A stretch of DNA of 64,000 nucleotides from Streptomyces sp. B1I3 (GCF_030816615.1 NZ_JAUSYD010000001.1:2976001-3040000); one strand, 5' to 3'; positions 48,102 through 58,631 are shown, numbered from the stretch's first letter. Made by a program: numbers and translations. Notes: generated by a model not told the origin, from the letters alone.

Positions 48102-49505
48102 ATGGACGGATCGGCCGACAGCACCCGGTACCGCATCGAGCACGACTCGATGGGTGAGGTGGAAGTACCCGCGCACGCCAAGTGGCGGGCCCAGACGCAG
48201 AGAGCCGTGGAGAACTTCCCCATCTCCGGCCGGCGGCTGGAGCGCGCGCACATCGAGGCCCTCGGCCGGATCAAGGCCGCTGCCGCCAAGGTCAACGCCG
48301 AACTCGAGGTGCTCGACCCGGAGATCGCCGACGCGATCCAGGAGGCGGCGGCGGAGGTCGTGGCCGGGCGGTGGGACGAGCACTTCCCCATCGACGTGTT
48401 CCAGACGGGCTCCGGCACCTCGTCCAACATGAACACCAACGAGGTCGTCGCCACGCTCGCCACCGAGCGCCTGGGCCGTGAGGTCCACCCCAACGACCAC
48501 GTCAACGCGTCCCAGTCGTCCAACGACGTCTTCCCGTCCTCCATCCACATCGCCGCGACCGCCGCCGTCACCGCCGATCTGATCCCGGCACTGGAACACC
48601 TGGCCGCCGTCCTGGAGCGGAAATCGGCCGAGTTCGCGGAGGTCGTGAAGTCCGGCCGTACCCACCTGATGGACGCCACACCCGTCACGCTGGGCCAGGA
48701 GTTCGGCGGCTACGCCGCGCAGGTCCGCTACGGCGTCGAGCGGTTGCACGCCTCGCTCCCCCGCCTCGCCGAACTGCCACTCGGTGGTACGGCGGTGGGT
48801 ACCGGGATCAACACGCCGCCCGGGTTCTCCGCCGCCGTGATCGCCGAGGTCGCGCGTACGACCGGGCTGCCGCTCACCGAGGCCCGCAACCACTTCGAGG
48901 CGCAGGGCGCCCGGGACGGTCTCGTCGAGACGTCCGGGCAGCTGCGCACCGTCGCCGTCTCGCTCACGAAGATCTGCAACGACCTGCGCTGGATGGCCTC
49001 CGGTCCGCGCACCGGACTGGCCGAGATCAACCTGCCCGACCTCCAGCCCGGCTCGTCGATCATGCCCGGGAAGGTGAATCCGGTCATCCCGGAAGCCGTC
49101 CTGATGGTCGCGGCCCAGGTGACGGGTAACGACGCCACGGTGGCCGCGGCGGGAGCGGCCGGCAACTTCGAGCTCAACGTGATGCTTCCGGTCATCGCGA
49201 GGAATCTGCTGGAGTCGGTGCGGCTGCTCACCAACGCCGCGCGGCTGCTCGCCGACCGGACGGTCGAGGGCATCACCGCCAACGTGGAGCGGGCCCGGAC
49301 GTACGCGGAGTCCTCGCCCTCGGTCGTGACCCCGCTGAACAAGTACATCGGCTACGAGGAGGCGGCGAAGGTCGCCAAGAAGTCGCTGGCCGAAGGCACC
49401 ACGATCCGCGAGACGGTGCTGTCCGGCGGATACGTCGAGCGCGGCGACCTGACGGTGGAGCAGCTCGACGAGGCCCTGGACGTGTTGCGCATGACACGGC
49501 CGTGA
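48102..49505 (+). CDS. fumC: Fumarate hydratase class II
   Basis: 467 residues from the ATG at 48102 with AGGAGG ten bases upstream. Superfamily signatures are exact: [16 protein letters not shown] near residue 106, [15 protein letters not shown] near 135, [17 protein letters not shown] and the fumarase/aspartase motif [13 protein letters not shown] near 323. It is the oxygen-stable homotetrameric enzyme of the TCA cycle, without iron-sulfur cluster, and pairs with the class I enzyme upstream. Confidence 0.96.
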   Translation: MDGSADSTRYRIEHDSMGEVEVPAHAKWRAQTQRAVENFPISGRRLERAHIEALGRIKAAAAKVNAELEVLDPEIADAIQEAAAEVVAGRWDEHFPIDVFQTGSGTSSNMNTNEVVATLATERLGREVHPNDHVNASQSSNDVFPSSIHIAATAAVTADLIPALEHLAAVLERKSAEFAEVVKSGRTHLMDATPVTLGQEFGGYAAQVRYGVERLHASLPRLAELPLGGTAVGTGINTPPGFSAAVIAEVARTTGLPLTEARNHFEAQGARDGLVETSGQLRTVAVSLTKICNDLRWMASGPRTGLAEINLPDLQPGSSIMPGKVNPVIPEAVLMVAAQVTGNDATVAAAGAAGNFELNVMLPVIARNLLESVRLLTNAARLLADRTVEGITANVERARTYAESSPSVVTPLNKYIGYEEAAKVAKKSLAEGTTIRETVLSGGYVERGDLTVEQLDEALDVLRMTRP

Positions 49506-49578
49506 CCCCGTACCGCGGCGGGCGACGCCGGGCGCGCGAGCCCGGTCCCATCCGGACGAGAGGCCCTAAGATCTTTTC

Positions 49579-50268
49579 ATGACAGCCACGGAAGCAGGGG
49601 CTACAGAAGCGGGTGGCGGCGCGCGCTGGGTGCCGGGGGACCAGATCCTCTGGCGCTACCGGGGCAACGGCGGTGACGACGCCGTGCACATCTGCCGGCC
49701 GGTCACCGTCGTGCAGGACACCGACGAACTGCTCGCCGTGTGGATGGCATCGGGCACCGAGTGCGTGAGGCCGGTGCTCGCCGACGGCACCCAGGTGCAC
49801 GCCGAGCCGCTCGCCACCCGCTACACCCGGCCGCGCACCACGGTGCGTTCGCGCTGGTTCGGCTCGGGTGTGCTCAAGCTCGCCCGGCCGGGCGATCCCT
49901 GGTCGGTGTGGCTCTTCTGGGACCGAGGCTGGCTCTTCCGCAACTGGTACGTCAACCTCGAGGAGCCCCGCTCACGCTGGGCCGGAGGAGTGGACTCCCG
50001 GGACCACTTCCTCGACATCTCCGTGCATCCCGATCGCAGTTGGGAGTGGCTGGACGAGGACGAGTTCGCCCAGGCGCAGCGGGTCGGGCTGATGGACCGG
50101 GCCACCGCGCACCGGGTCCGGGCGGCCGGGCACGCCGCGCTCGAGGTGATCCGCGCCTGGGGCTCCCCGTTCGCCGACGGCTGGGAGCACTGGCGGCCCG
50201 ATCCCCGGTGGGAGGTTCCGCGCCTGCCGGATGACTGGGACCGCCCCCCTGTCCACAGCCTGTCGTGA
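49579..50268 (+). CDS. DUF402 domain protein
   Basis: 229 residues. The DUF402 core appears as LFRNWYVNLEEPRSRWAG with DSRDHFLDISVHPDRSWEW and LDEDEFAQAQRVGLMD. Members such as FomD/Ntdp-like enzymes hydrolyse nucleotide diphosphates or cytidylyl conjugates with metal-binding Asp/Glu residues, and these acidic residues are present. No specific substrate can be named. It stands alone between fumC and a phosphatase gene. Confidence 0.85.
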   Translation: MTATEAGATEAGGGARWVPGDQILWRYRGNGGDDAVHICRPVTVVQDTDELLAVWMASGTECVRPVLADGTQVHAEPLATRYTRPRTTVRSRWFGSGVLKLARPGDPWSVWLFWDRGWLFRNWYVNLEEPRSRWAGGVDSRDHFLDISVHPDRSWEWLDEDEFAQAQRVGLMDRATAHRVRAAGHAALEVIRAWGSPFADGWEHWRPDPRWEVPRLPDDWDRPPVHSLS

Positions 50269-50656
50269 GACCCTTGGTGCATCCCAGGGGGCAAACGTAG
50301 GATCACCCCCCGTGTGCCGCTCCTCCGGACCGCTCACCGCAACCGGCGGGCGCCACAGGGGATCTGACCACAAGTCACCGTACACATCGCATGTGTCGCA
50401 CGGCCCACGGAGCCGGGTGACCCGTGCGGGCGAACGAGCCACTACGAGGGGGTGGAGACGTGCGCGCTGCCTGCTGCCCCGTCGCCGGACAGACCGATAT
50501 CGGCCCACCGCGGGGCCGTCCGGTTTCGGCCCCGCTCACCGGGGCATCCGGTGACAGGCGTTGTTCTCACCGCGCTCGCCGGGGCACAGTGGCGCGACCC
50601 CCCGAGGTGACTGTGACCGCCTCGTACAACCGGCCCGGACGGACGGAATCCCACGC
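50269..50656. other. Gap with a possible short coupled ORF
   Basis: A 66-codon frame from GTG 50460 (GGAG just upstream) to TGA 50660 overlaps the GTG of the phosphatase gene by GTGA. Its amino acid sequence is unremarkable, so it may be a leader ORF or chance. Otherwise the stretch probably holds the phosphatase promoter. Confidence 0.3.
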
Positions 50657-52591
50657 GTGACGGAGCATCCCACCTCCCACGAAGGCCGGCAGCCCCTCGC
50701 CGCCAGGCCGCAGGAACGCGCCCGGCCGCGGCAGCAGGAGGACGCCCCCGGTGCCCCGGCCCCGGGCGCCGCTGCCACCGCTTCCATCCCCGGCCCCTCC
50801 GCGGCTCCGAATCCGGGTCCGCCCTCGGGCCCGGAGATCGCTGCTCCCGGTGCGGACCACCAGGCGACCGCCCGTCGCGAGGGTGACCGGCTGCGCTTCG
50901 TGGGTGCGGCGACCCGCCGGATCGCCCGGGGCATAGACCTGGACGAGATCGTGCTGGGCCTCTGCCGGGCCAGTGTGCCCACGTTCTCCGACGCCATACT
51001 CGTCTACCTCCGCGACCCGCTCCCGGTGGGTGACGAGCGTCCGGTCAGTCCCTTCGTGTTGCGGCTGCGCCGCACGGACAGGCTGCGGCTGGCCGAGGAG
51101 GACGCCGACGGCGGCCCGGAGGGCGAGCGGCTGAGGCTGCCCGTCATCGGCCCGCACACCGGGCCGATGCCCGCCGCCGACCTCTGCGAGGTGCTGGCGG
51201 GGGGCGCGCTGGCCGAGGTCCTGCGGGGCGTGCGGCCGGTGTTCGGGGATTCCGCGGCCGCCCGCGTCGCACTGCCCGAACTGCTGGGCGCGGGCCGGAG
51301 CGTGCCCACGGGCCACCGGGCGATCCTGGCACCGCTGCGCGGGCGGCGCCGGGTGATCGGCGCCGCCGTGTTCCTGCGGGGCACGGACCGGCCGCCCTTC
51401 GAGGCCAACGACCTGCTGGTCGCCGCCCAGCTGGCGACGCACACCGCGCTCGGCATCGACAAGGCGGTGCTGTACGGGCGTGAGGCGTACATCGCCGACG
51501 AGCTGCAGCGCACGATGCTGCCCGACTCGCTCCCCCAGCCCACCGGCGTGCGCCTGGCCTCGCGCTACCTCCCGGCCGCCGAGACGGCCCGGGTCGGCGG
51601 AGACTGGTACGACGCGATCCCGCTGCCCGGCAGCCGGGTAGCGCTGGTCGTCGGCGACGTGATGGGCCACTCGATGACGTCGGCGGCGATCATGGGCCAG
51701 CTGCGCACGACCGCGCAGACGCTGGCCGGTCTGGATCTGCCGCCGCAGGAGATCCTGCACCACCTGGACGAACAGGCGCAGCGGCTCGGCAGCGACCGCA
51801 TGGCGACCTGCCTGTACGCGGTGTACGACCCCGTCGCCCACCGGATCACCATCGCCAACGCCGGCCATCCGCCGCCCGTGCTCCTCCACCTGGGCGGCCG
51901 GGCCGAGGTCCTGCGGGTGCCGCCCGGGGCGCCCATCGGCGTCGGCGGGGTCGACTTCGAGGCCGTCGAGCTGGACGCCCCGGCCGGGGCCACGCTGCTG
52001 CTGTACACGGACGGTCTGGTCGAGTCCCGGATACGCGACGTCTGGACCGGGATCGAGATGTTGCGCGAGCGCCTCGCGGCCACGGCCCAGCTGACCGGGC
52101 CGGACCACTCGCCGCCGCTGGAAGCGCTCTGCGACGACGTGCTCGACATGCTCGGCCCGGGCGACCGTGACGACGACATCGCGCTGCTGGCCGCCCGTTT
52201 CGACGGCATCGCCCCGAGCGATGTCGCCTACTGGTTCCTGGAGCCGGAGGACGCCGCCCCGGGCCGGGCCCGCAGGCTCGCCCGCCGGGCCCTCAGCCGG
52301 TGGGGGCTGGACGACCTCTCGGACGAGGTGGAGCTGCTCGTCAGCGAGGTGGTGACCAACGCCGTGCGGTACGCGGAGCGCCCGGTGACCCTGCGGCTGC
52401 TGCGCACGGACATGCTGCGCTGCGAGGTGGGCGACGACTCCCCGCAGCTGCCCAGGCAGCGCCGGGCCCGCGAGACGGACGAGGGCGGGCGCGGTCTGTT
52501 CCTGGTCAACCGGCTGGCGAAGCGATGGGGGGCGACCCGGCTCTCGACGGGCAAGGTGGTCTGGTTCGAGATGTCCACGTCCGTCTCGTAG
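50657..52591 (+). CDS. SpoIIE-type phosphatase fused to anti-sigma kinase-like domain
   Basis: 644 residues. A disordered Pro-rich head (1-75) is followed by a GAF-like domain (about 85-280), a PPM/SpoIIE phosphatase (285-510: VGGDWYDAIPLPG, LVVGDVMGHSMTSAAIMGQLR in parts, LLLYTDGLVESR) and a C-terminal HATPase_c domain (540-644: VSEVVTNAVRYAERPV, DEGGRGLFLVNRLAKRWG). Such proteins link stress sensing to sigma-factor partner switching and may both phosphorylate and dephosphorylate antagonists. Confidence 0.93.
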   Translation: MTEHPTSHEGRQPLAARPQERARPRQQEDAPGAPAPGAAATASIPGPSAAPNPGPPSGPEIAAPGADHQATARREGDRLRFVGAATRRIARGIDLDEIVLGLCRASVPTFSDAILVYLRDPLPVGDERPVSPFVLRLRRTDRLRLAEEDADGGPEGERLRLPVIGPHTGPMPAADLCEVLAGGALAEVLRGVRPVFGDSAAARVALPELLGAGRSVPTGHRAILAPLRGRRRVIGAAVFLRGTDRPPFEANDLLVAAQLATHTALGIDKAVLYGREAYIADELQRTMLPDSLPQPTGVRLASRYLPAAETARVGGDWYDAIPLPGSRVALVVGDVMGHSMTSAAIMGQLRTTAQTLAGLDLPPQEILHHLDEQAQRLGSDRMATCLYAVYDPVAHRITIANAGHPPPVLLHLGGRAEVLRVPPGAPIGVGGVDFEAVELDAPAGATLLLYTDGLVESRIRDVWTGIEMLRERLAATAQLTGPDHSPPLEALCDDVLDMLGPGDRDDDIALLAARFDGIAPSDVAYWFLEPEDAAPGRARRLARRALSRWGLDDLSDEVELLVSEVVTNAVRYAERPVTLRLLRTDMLRCEVGDDSPQLPRQRRARETDEGGRGLFLVNRLAKRWGATRLSTGKVVWFEMSTSVS

Positions 52592-52607
52592 GCCCGGAGG
52601 CGGACAT

Positions 52608-52645
52608 GCGGGAGGGACGGTGCCGGACGGCACCGCCCCTCCCGC
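52608..52645. terminator. Bidirectional terminator between convergent genes
   Basis: GCGGGAGGG pairs with CCCTCCCGC, with GGTGCC/GGCACC stacked inside. It separates the phosphatase and PBP genes. Confidence 0.85.
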
Positions 52646-52649
52646 GCGC

Positions 52650-54857
52650 TCACTGCCCCAGCAGGCCGGTGTCGCTGCCCGGGCGCTCGCCCGGCGGCCG
52701 GTCCTCGTCGGGTCCCTCGGAACTGGGCGATTCGCTCGGTGTCCCGGAGGGCGACTCGCTGGGCGTCTCCTCGGCCGGCGGCGACTCCTCACCCGGGGTC
52801 TCACTCGGAGTCTGCGAGGGCGTCGTCTCCGGCTCCTTCGACGGGGTCGCCTCCGGTGACTCGGTCTCCGGAGGCGTGGTGGAAGGGCTCTCGGTCACCG
52901 TCGTCTCACCGCGTTCCACGCCCTCCAGGTCGAAGGTCGCGTCGGAGCCGCCGCCGAGTGCTCCCAGGGTGTAGTCCGCCCAGATCCTGGCCGGGAAGCC
53001 GCCTCCGTTGGCCCGGCCGGAGTTGGCCGTGCCGGTGAGGCTGACCTGCGTACCGCCCTTGGGGGACTCGCCGTACAGGGCGACGACCGTCGTGAGCTCG
53101 GGGGTATAGCCGGCGAACCACGCCGCCTTGTTCTCCTCCGCCGTTCCGGTCTTGCCGGCGGCGTCGTAGGCCGGGGTGTTCGCCTCGTGACCGGATCCCA
53201 TGTCCACGACCTCGGTCAGCGCGTCGGTCACGGTGTCGGCGGAGGCCCGGCTGATCACCTGGCTGCCGGTACCGTCCACGGGCTCCATGACGCGGTCACG
53301 GTGCACCGCGGACTTGACGATGGTCGGGGTGACCTTCCTGCCGTGGTTGTCCAGCGTGGCGTACACCCCGGCCATGTCCCACGTCGAGGCGTTCATGGTG
53401 CCGAGGGTCAGCGAGGGCGTCTCGGGGAAGTTCCTGTCCGGTACGCCCATGGCCAGCGCGGTCTTCTTCACGGCGGAGGGGGTGACGTCCACGACCATCT
53501 GCGCGAAGACGGAGTTGATGGACTTGTCCATCGCCGTCCGGACGGTCGGGCTGTCGTAGCTGATGTCGTCCTCGTTCTGCGGGGCGTACGGGACGTCGCT
53601 GCCGACCACGGGGCGCCTGCTGGTGCCGTCGTAGACCGTGTCGAGGCCGATCAGGTCGCCGTCCTGGGTGGTCGAGCCGTTCTCCAGTGCCGAGGCGAGC
53701 ACGAGCGGCTTGAAGGTGGAGGCGGGCTGGTAGTCCCGGCGGGTGGCGTTGGATATGTAGTGCTCGGTGGCGCCCACGCCGCCGTAGAGCGCGAGCACCT
53801 TGCCCGTCTTCGGGTCCACGGACGTGGCGCCCGCCTGGACGGTCGCGTCGACCTGGTTGCTCTTGCGGTCCAGCTGGTTCTCCAGCTCGCGGTCGACCGA
53901 CTTCTCGAGCTGCTTCTGCTTCTTCTTGTCGATGTTGAGGGTGACCGTCCAGCCGCCGGCCTCGCGCATCTCCTCGGTGATGCCCTGGCGCGCCATCTCC
54001 TGGTTGGCCGCCTCGACGAGGTAACCGGTCTGGCCCTCCATGCCGGGGGCGGCCTTCGGGGGCTGCGGGACGGGGAACGTCAGCTTCGCGCGCTCCGCCT
54101 TGTCCAGCCATCCCTCGTCGACCATGTTGTCCAGCGTGTAGGCCCAGCGTTCCTTGACCAGCTTCTTGCCGGTCGGCGAGGCGACCGCCCAGTCGTACTG
54201 GCTGGGCGCCTGGAGCAGCGCCGCGAGGTAGGCGCCCCGGGAGACGTCGAGGTCCTTGGCGTCGACCCCGTAGTAGGCCTGCGCCGCCGCCTGGATGCCG
54301 CTCGCGCCGCGTCCGTAGTACACGGTGTTGAGGTAGCCGGCGAGGATGTCGTCCTTCTTCGTGCGCTGGTCGACCTTGAGCGAGATCACCAGCTCCTTGA
54401 GCTTGCGGGTGACCGTCTGGTCCTGCGTGAGGTAGTAGTTCTTCACGTACTGCTGCGTGATCGTGGAGCCGCCCTGCTTGCCCTTGCCGGTCAGCGTGTT
54501 GAGCAGTCCGCGCGTCGTGCCCTTGAGGTCGACGCCCTGGTCCCGGTAGAAGGACTTGTTCTCGGCGGCGACGAAGGCGTGCTGGACCTTCTTGGGTACG
54601 ACGTCCAGGTCGACTATCTCCCGGTTGACCCCGGAACCGGTACGGGCGAGGAGCGTGCCGTCGCTGTACTCGTAGACGTTGCTCTGCTTCTCGGCCTGGG
54701 CGTTGGCCGCCGGCACGTCCACGTACAGGTAGAGCGCCCCGAAGGCGCCCACCACGAGCAGGCAGAGCCCGAAGAAGGTGCCCAGCATCCTCCGCCAGGT
54801 GAAGAGCCGGCGTATGCCGCCGCTCCTGGCAGCTCGTCGCGCATCCGCTCGACCCAT
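52650..54857 (-). CDS. Class A penicillin-binding protein
   Basis: 735 residues from the ATG at 54857. A cytosolic basic tail and one membrane helix (MLGTFFGLCLLVVGAFGALYL) lead to a GT51 transglycosylase (VAAENKSFYRDQGVD with the catalytic Glu, GGSTITQQYVKN) and a transpeptidase (ASTFKPL with the Ser nucleophile, SIN, and AGKTGTAEENKAAWFAGYTP). The last 95 residues are a Ser/Thr/Pro/Glu-rich tail of TPSE-type repeats. It polymerises and crosslinks peptidoglycan outside the membrane. Confidence 0.95.
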   Translation of the reverse strand: MGRADARRAARSGGIRRLFTWRRMLGTFFGLCLLVVGAFGALYLYVDVPAANAQAEKQSNVYEYSDGTLLARTGSGVNREIVDLDVVPKKVQHAFVAAENKSFYRDQGVDLKGTTRGLLNTLTGKGKQGGSTITQQYVKNYYLTQDQTVTRKLKELVISLKVDQRTKKDDILAGYLNTVYYGRGASGIQAAAQAYYGVDAKDLDVSRGAYLAALLQAPSQYDWAVASPTGKKLVKERWAYTLDNMVDEGWLDKAERAKLTFPVPQPPKAAPGMEGQTGYLVEAANQEMARQGITEEMREAGGWTVTLNIDKKKQKQLEKSVDRELENQLDRKSNQVDATVQAGATSVDPKTGKVLALYGGVGATEHYISNATRRDYQPASTFKPLVLASALENGSTTQDGDLIGLDTVYDGTSRRPVVGSDVPYAPQNEDDISYDSPTVRTAMDKSINSVFAQMVVDVTPSAVKKTALAMGVPDRNFPETPSLTLGTMNASTWDMAGVYATLDNHGRKVTPTIVKSAVHRDRVMEPVDGTGSQVISRASADTVTDALTEVVDMGSGHEANTPAYDAAGKTGTAEENKAAWFAGYTPELTTVVALYGESPKGGTQVSLTGTANSGRANGGGFPARIWADYTLGALGGGSDATFDLEGVERGETTVTESPSTTPPETESPEATPSKEPETTPSQTPSETPGEESPPAEETPSESPSGTPSESPSSEGPDEDRPPGERPGSDTGLLGQ

Positions 54858-55079
54858 CGCTGTGGTGCTCCTGTTCCTCTGCTCGAACCGCTTCGCTCGG
54901 ACCTGCCAGCTAACACCGAAGGCGTGGACAAAAGGCAGGCGATCCGGTCTTTTCCGGACGTGACAATCAGCACCCACCCCTATGGAACCGACTCACCAGG
55001 GGTGCGCAAGGTTGTGAGAACAGATAATGTGTTATCACATTGCTAGCGCGGTGATGCACCGCACGAAACGGGGGACCCC

Positions 55080-56051
55080 ATGTCCGCACCTCACGACCGA
55101 CCCGGCACCACCGACCCCGGCGCCGACCTGACGCCGGACGCCCCCGAGATGCCCGCTCCGCAGGTCAGGGAGACGACGGCCCACTCCATCCCCGGCGGCC
55201 TCGGGCTGCTGCTGACCGTCCTCGGGGTGTTCCTGGGCGTAGGACTGGCCGTCGTGGGCGGCGTGATCGGCTCCAACGGCCACAACGGCATCGGCATCCC
55301 GGTCTTCGTCCTCGGCCTGCTGCTCTTCATCGCCTCGCTCTTCTGCATGAGCGGTGTGAAGATGGTCGCTCCCGGCGAGGCCCGGGTCATCCAGCTCTTC
55401 GGCAGGTACGTCGGCACCATTCGCGCGGACGGCCTGCGCTGGATCAACCCGCTGACCTCCAGCCGCAAGATCTCCACCCGGGTCCGCAACCACGAGACGG
55501 CCGTCCTGAAGGTCAACGACGCCTACGGGAACCCCATCGAGCTCGCCGCGATCGTCGTCTGGAAGGTCGAGGACACCGCGCAGGCGCTCTTCGAGGTCGA
55601 CGACTTCCTGGAGTTCGTCGCCACCCAGACCGAGGCGGCCGTCCGGCACATCGCGATCGAGTACCCGTACGACGCCCACGAGGAGGGCGGCCTCTCGCTG
55701 CGCGGGAACGCGGAGGAGATCACCGAGAAGCTGGCGGTCGAGCTCACCGCACGGGTGCAGGCGGCCGGCGTCCTGATCATCGAGTCGCGTTTCAGCCACC
55801 TCGCGTACGCCCCCGAGATCGCCTCGGCGATGCTCCAGCGCCAGCAGGCCGGGGCGGTCGTCGCGGCCCGCCAGCAGATCGTCGAGGGCGCGGTCGGCAT
55901 GGTCGAGATGGCGCTGACCCGGATCGCGGAGCAGGACATCGTCGAGCTCGACTCCGAGCGCAAGGCGGCGATGGTCAGCAACCTGATGGTGGTGCTGTGC
56001 GGGGACCGCGCCGCCCAGCCGGTCCTGAACACGGGCACGCTCTACCAGTGA
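55080..56051 (+). CDS. SPFH/band 7 family membrane protein
   Basis: 323 residues. Two membrane helices (about 40-95) precede the band 7 domain, which begins [20 protein letters not shown] and contains [19 protein letters not shown] and a helical stretch ending in [21 protein letters not shown] proteins form large membrane rings or microdomains. Its stop overlaps the GTG of a small ribbon-helix-helix-like gene, so the two form an operon. Confidence 0.93.
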   Translation: MSAPHDRPGTTDPGADLTPDAPEMPAPQVRETTAHSIPGGLGLLLTVLGVFLGVGLAVVGGVIGSNGHNGIGIPVFVLGLLLFIASLFCMSGVKMVAPGEARVIQLFGRYVGTIRADGLRWINPLTSSRKISTRVRNHETAVLKVNDAYGNPIELAAIVVWKVEDTAQALFEVDDFLEFVATQTEAAVRHIAIEYPYDAHEEGGLSLRGNAEEITEKLAVELTARVQAAGVLIIESRFSHLAYAPEIASAMLQRQQAGAVVAARQQIVEGAVGMVEMALTRIAEQDIVELDSERKAAMVSNLMVVLCGDRAAQPVLNTGTLYQ

Positions 56052-56314
56052 CGGACGACACCGCCCCTGCCACCGGCGGGCCCCGGCGCGGGCCGCAGCA
56101 GCGCAAGCAGATGCTGTTGCGGCTCGATCCCGCGGTGCACGACGCGCTGGCCCGGTGGGCCTCGGACGAGCTGCGCAGCGCGAACGCCCAGATCGAGTTC
56201 CTGCTGAGGCGGGCACTGGCGGAGGCGGGGCGGCTGCCGGGGGGCGCCGCGCCCATCCCGCGCCGCGGGCGCCCGCCGAAGGCGCCACCCCTAGAGCCCG
56301 GAACCGACGCATAG
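56048..56314 (+). CDS. Small Arc/RHH-like protein coupled to SPFH gene
   Basis: 88 residues from GTG 56048, with a GTGA overlap to the SPFH gene. The core QMLLRLDPAVHDALARWASD with SANAQIEFLLRRALAEAG looks like an Arc-type ribbon-helix-helix DNA-binding unit; the tail PRRGRPPK is an AT-hook-like basic segment. It may be a regulator, but the constant pairing with an SPFH gene suggests a linked function. Confidence 0.8.
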   Translation: MTDDTAPATGGPRRGPQQRKQMLLRLDPAVHDALARWASDELRSANAQIEFLLRRALAEAGRLPGGAAPIPRRGRPPKAPPLEPGTDA

Positions 56315-56434
56315 CCCTGGTCCGGGACTCCGGACCAGGGGCCGCCGAGTTCGATGGCGGTCCGTATACATGCGAGGTAGGTCTGCGCGCGGAGTGACAG
56401 GGGGCGCGGTCCGGGCCCTGAGCCCGGACCGCGC

Positions 56435-57394
56435 TCATCCGCCCTCCGCCACCCGCACCGGCAGCGACCCCATGGCGCCGCGCAGCGCGGCCGCGAACAG
56501 TTCGAACTCCTCGTGCCGTGCCGTTCCCGTGCGTACGGCCAGCGCCACCCGTCGCGAGGGGGCCGGATCCGTGAAGTACCCGGTGGACAGCGCGTCGTTG
56601 CGCCCGGTCTCCACCGTCACCGCCGTACGCGGCAGCAGGGTCACCCCGAGGCCGCCCGCGACCAGCTGCACCAGGGTGGACAGTCCCGCGGCGGTCGTCG
56701 TCACCGGCGCCCCCTGGGTGCGCCCCGCCTCCCGGCAGATGTCCAGCGCCTGGTCGCGCAGGCAGTGGCCCTCGTCGAGCAGCAGCAACGGCAGGTCCCG
56801 CAGTGTCTCGCGCGGGACGTCCTCGCGCCCGCCCAGCGGGTGCCCCTGCTCCATCACCAGGACGAAGTCTTCGTCGAACAGGGGAAGTTCGGTGACCCCC
56901 GGCACCCCGAGCGGCACGGCGAGCAGCAGCAGGTCCAGCCGGCCGGCCGCCAGCCCGTCCAGCAGTGAGGACGTCTGTTCCTCGTGGACCTGGAGGTCGA
57001 GCTCCGGATAGCGCTCGTGGACCAGCCTGAGCACGGTCGGCAGGAGGTAGGGCGCGACGGTCGGGATCACCCCGAGCCTGAGCACGCCGGTGAAGGGCGC
57101 GCGCACGGCCTCGGCCTCCTCCATGAACTCGCCGACGGCCTCCAGTACCGCATGGGCCCGCAGCGCCAGCCGCTCCCCCGCGGGTGAGAGCAGTACCTTG
57201 CGCGTCGTACGCTCGATGAGCTGGACACCCAGTGCCACCTCCAGCGCGGACACGGCTCCGGAGAGTGCCGGCTGACTCATCCCGATTGCTGCCGCCGCGT
57301 CCCGGAAGTGCAGATGGTCCGCCACGGCGGCGAAGGCGCGCAGCTGGGAGAGGCTGGGCTGCTTGGGCCTATTCGGCTGATTTACATACGTCAC
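56435..57394 (-). CDS. oxyR: LysR-type peroxide sensor OxyR
   Basis: 319 residues from GTG 57394, which GGAGG precedes by nine bases. The winged helix (LSQLRAFAAVADHLHFRDAA, GMSQPALSGAVSALE) is followed by a periplasmic-binding-like sensor with the redox pair of cysteines in EGHCLRDQALDIC. It is divergent from ahpCD, which OxyR activates under peroxide stress in S. coelicolor; the 133-base gap should hold its operator. Confidence 0.93.
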   Translation of the reverse strand: MTYVNQPNRPKQPSLSQLRAFAAVADHLHFRDAAAAIGMSQPALSGAVSALEVALGVQLIERTTRKVLLSPAGERLALRAHAVLEAVGEFMEEAEAVRAPFTGVLRLGVIPTVAPYLLPTVLRLVHERYPELDLQVHEEQTSSLLDGLAAGRLDLLLLAVPLGVPGVTELPLFDEDFVLVMEQGHPLGGREDVPRETLRDLPLLLLDEGHCLRDQALDICREAGRTQGAPVTTTAAGLSTLVQLVAGGLGVTLLPRTAVTVETGRNDALSTGYFTDPAPSRRVALAVRTGTARHEEFELFAAALRGAMGSLPVRVAEGG

Positions 57395-57527
57395 TGATAG
57401 GTACCTCCGATCACCACGCCCAAGTGTAGCTATTTCCGTGATCAATGCACTCTGTGCCAAGGTAGACGCAGTCCAACCCCCCAGGAAGCCCCCCAAAAAG
57501 GGACGTCCTATGCAGCAAGGAGTGCGC

Positions 57528-58082
57528 GTGCTCACTGTCGGTGACAAGTTCCCCGAGTTCGACCTGACCGCTTGTGTGTCGCTGGAGAGCGGCAAGGAGT
57601 TCGAGCAGATCAACCACAAGACCTACGAGGGTCAGTGGAAGGTCGTCTTCGCGTGGCCGAAGGACTTCACCTTCGTGTGCCCCACCGAGATCGCCGCCTT
57701 CGGCAAGCTGAACGACGAGTTCGCCGACCGTGACGCCCAGATCCTCGGCTTCTCCGGCGACTCCGAGTTCGTGCACCACGCCTGGCGCAAGGACCACCCG
57801 GACCTGACCGACCTGCCGTTCCCGATGATGGCCGACTCGAAGCACGAGCTCATGCGTGAGCTCGGCATCGAGGGCGAGGACGGCTTCGCCCAGCGCGCCG
57901 TCTTCGTCGTCGACCCGAACAACGAGATCCAGTTCACGATGGTGACCGCCGGTTCCGTGGGCCGTAACCCCAAGGAGGTCCTGCGGGTCCTCGACGCCCT
58001 GCAGACCGACGAGCTGTGCCCGTGCAACTGGACCAAGGGCGAGAACACCCTCGACCCGGTCGCGCTCCTCTCGGGCGAGTGA
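57528..58082 (+). CDS. ahpC: Alkyl hydroperoxide reductase, peroxiredoxin AhpC
   Basis: 184 residues from GTG 57528, which AAGGAG precedes by five bases; this start gives the usual AhpC length although an in-frame ATG lies at 57510. The peroxidatic Cys is in KDFTFVCPTEI and the resolving Cys in DELCPCNW near the end. It reduces hydroperoxides in the cytosol, with AhpD as electron donor. It is the first gene of an ahpCD pair 12 bases apart. Confidence 0.97.
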   Translation: MLTVGDKFPEFDLTACVSLESGKEFEQINHKTYEGQWKVVFAWPKDFTFVCPTEIAAFGKLNDEFADRDAQILGFSGDSEFVHHAWRKDHPDLTDLPFPMMADSKHELMRELGIEGEDGFAQRAVFVVDPNNEIQFTMVTAGSVGRNPKEVLRVLDALQTDELCPCNWTKGENTLDPVALLSGE

Positions 58083-58094
58083 GCTGATACGGAC

Positions 58095-58631
58095 ATGGCT
58101 CTCGACGAACTGAAGTCCGCCGTACCGGACTTCGCCAAGGACCTGAAGCTGAACCTCGGTTCGGTCATCGGCAACAGCGAGCTCCCCCAGCAGCAGCTCT
58201 GGGGCACCGTCCTGGCCTGCGCGATCGCCTCGCGCTCGCCGCAGGTGCTGCGCGAGCTGGAGCCGGAGGCCAAGGCCAACCTCTCCGCCGAGGCGTACAC
58301 CGCGGCGAAGTCGGCGGCCGCCATCATGGCGATGAACAACGTCTTCTACCGCACCCGGCACCTGCTGTCGGACCCCGAGTACGGGAACCTCCGTGCGGGT
58401 CTGCGGATGAACGTCATCGGCAAGCCGGGCGTGGAGAAGGTCGACTTCGAGCTGTGGTCGCTCGCCGTCTCCGCGATCAACGGCTGCGGCCAGTGCCTGG
58501 ACTCCCACGAGCAGGTGCTGCGCAAGGCCGGCGTCGACCGTGAGACCATTCAGGAAGCCGTCAAGATCGCTTCGGTGATCCAGGCGGTCGGCGTGACCCT
58601 CGAGGCCGAGGCCGTCATCGCCGAGCAGTAA
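58095..58631 (+). CDS. ahpD: Alkyl hydroperoxide reductase AhpD
   Basis: 178 residues, one AhpD-like all-helical domain. The active-site pair is in [19 protein letters not shown] (CxxC with the catalytic Glu/His nearby). It recycles AhpC, taking electrons from a lipoylated protein in Mycobacterium. A terminator follows at once. Confidence 0.96.
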   Translation: MALDELKSAVPDFAKDLKLNLGSVIGNSELPQQQLWGTVLACAIASRSPQVLRELEPEAKANLSAEAYTAAKSAAAIMAMNNVFYRTRHLLSDPEYGNLRAGLRMNVIGKPGVEKVDFELWSLAVSAINGCGQCLDSHEQVLRKAGVDRETIQEAVKIASVIQAVGVTLEAEAVIAEQ

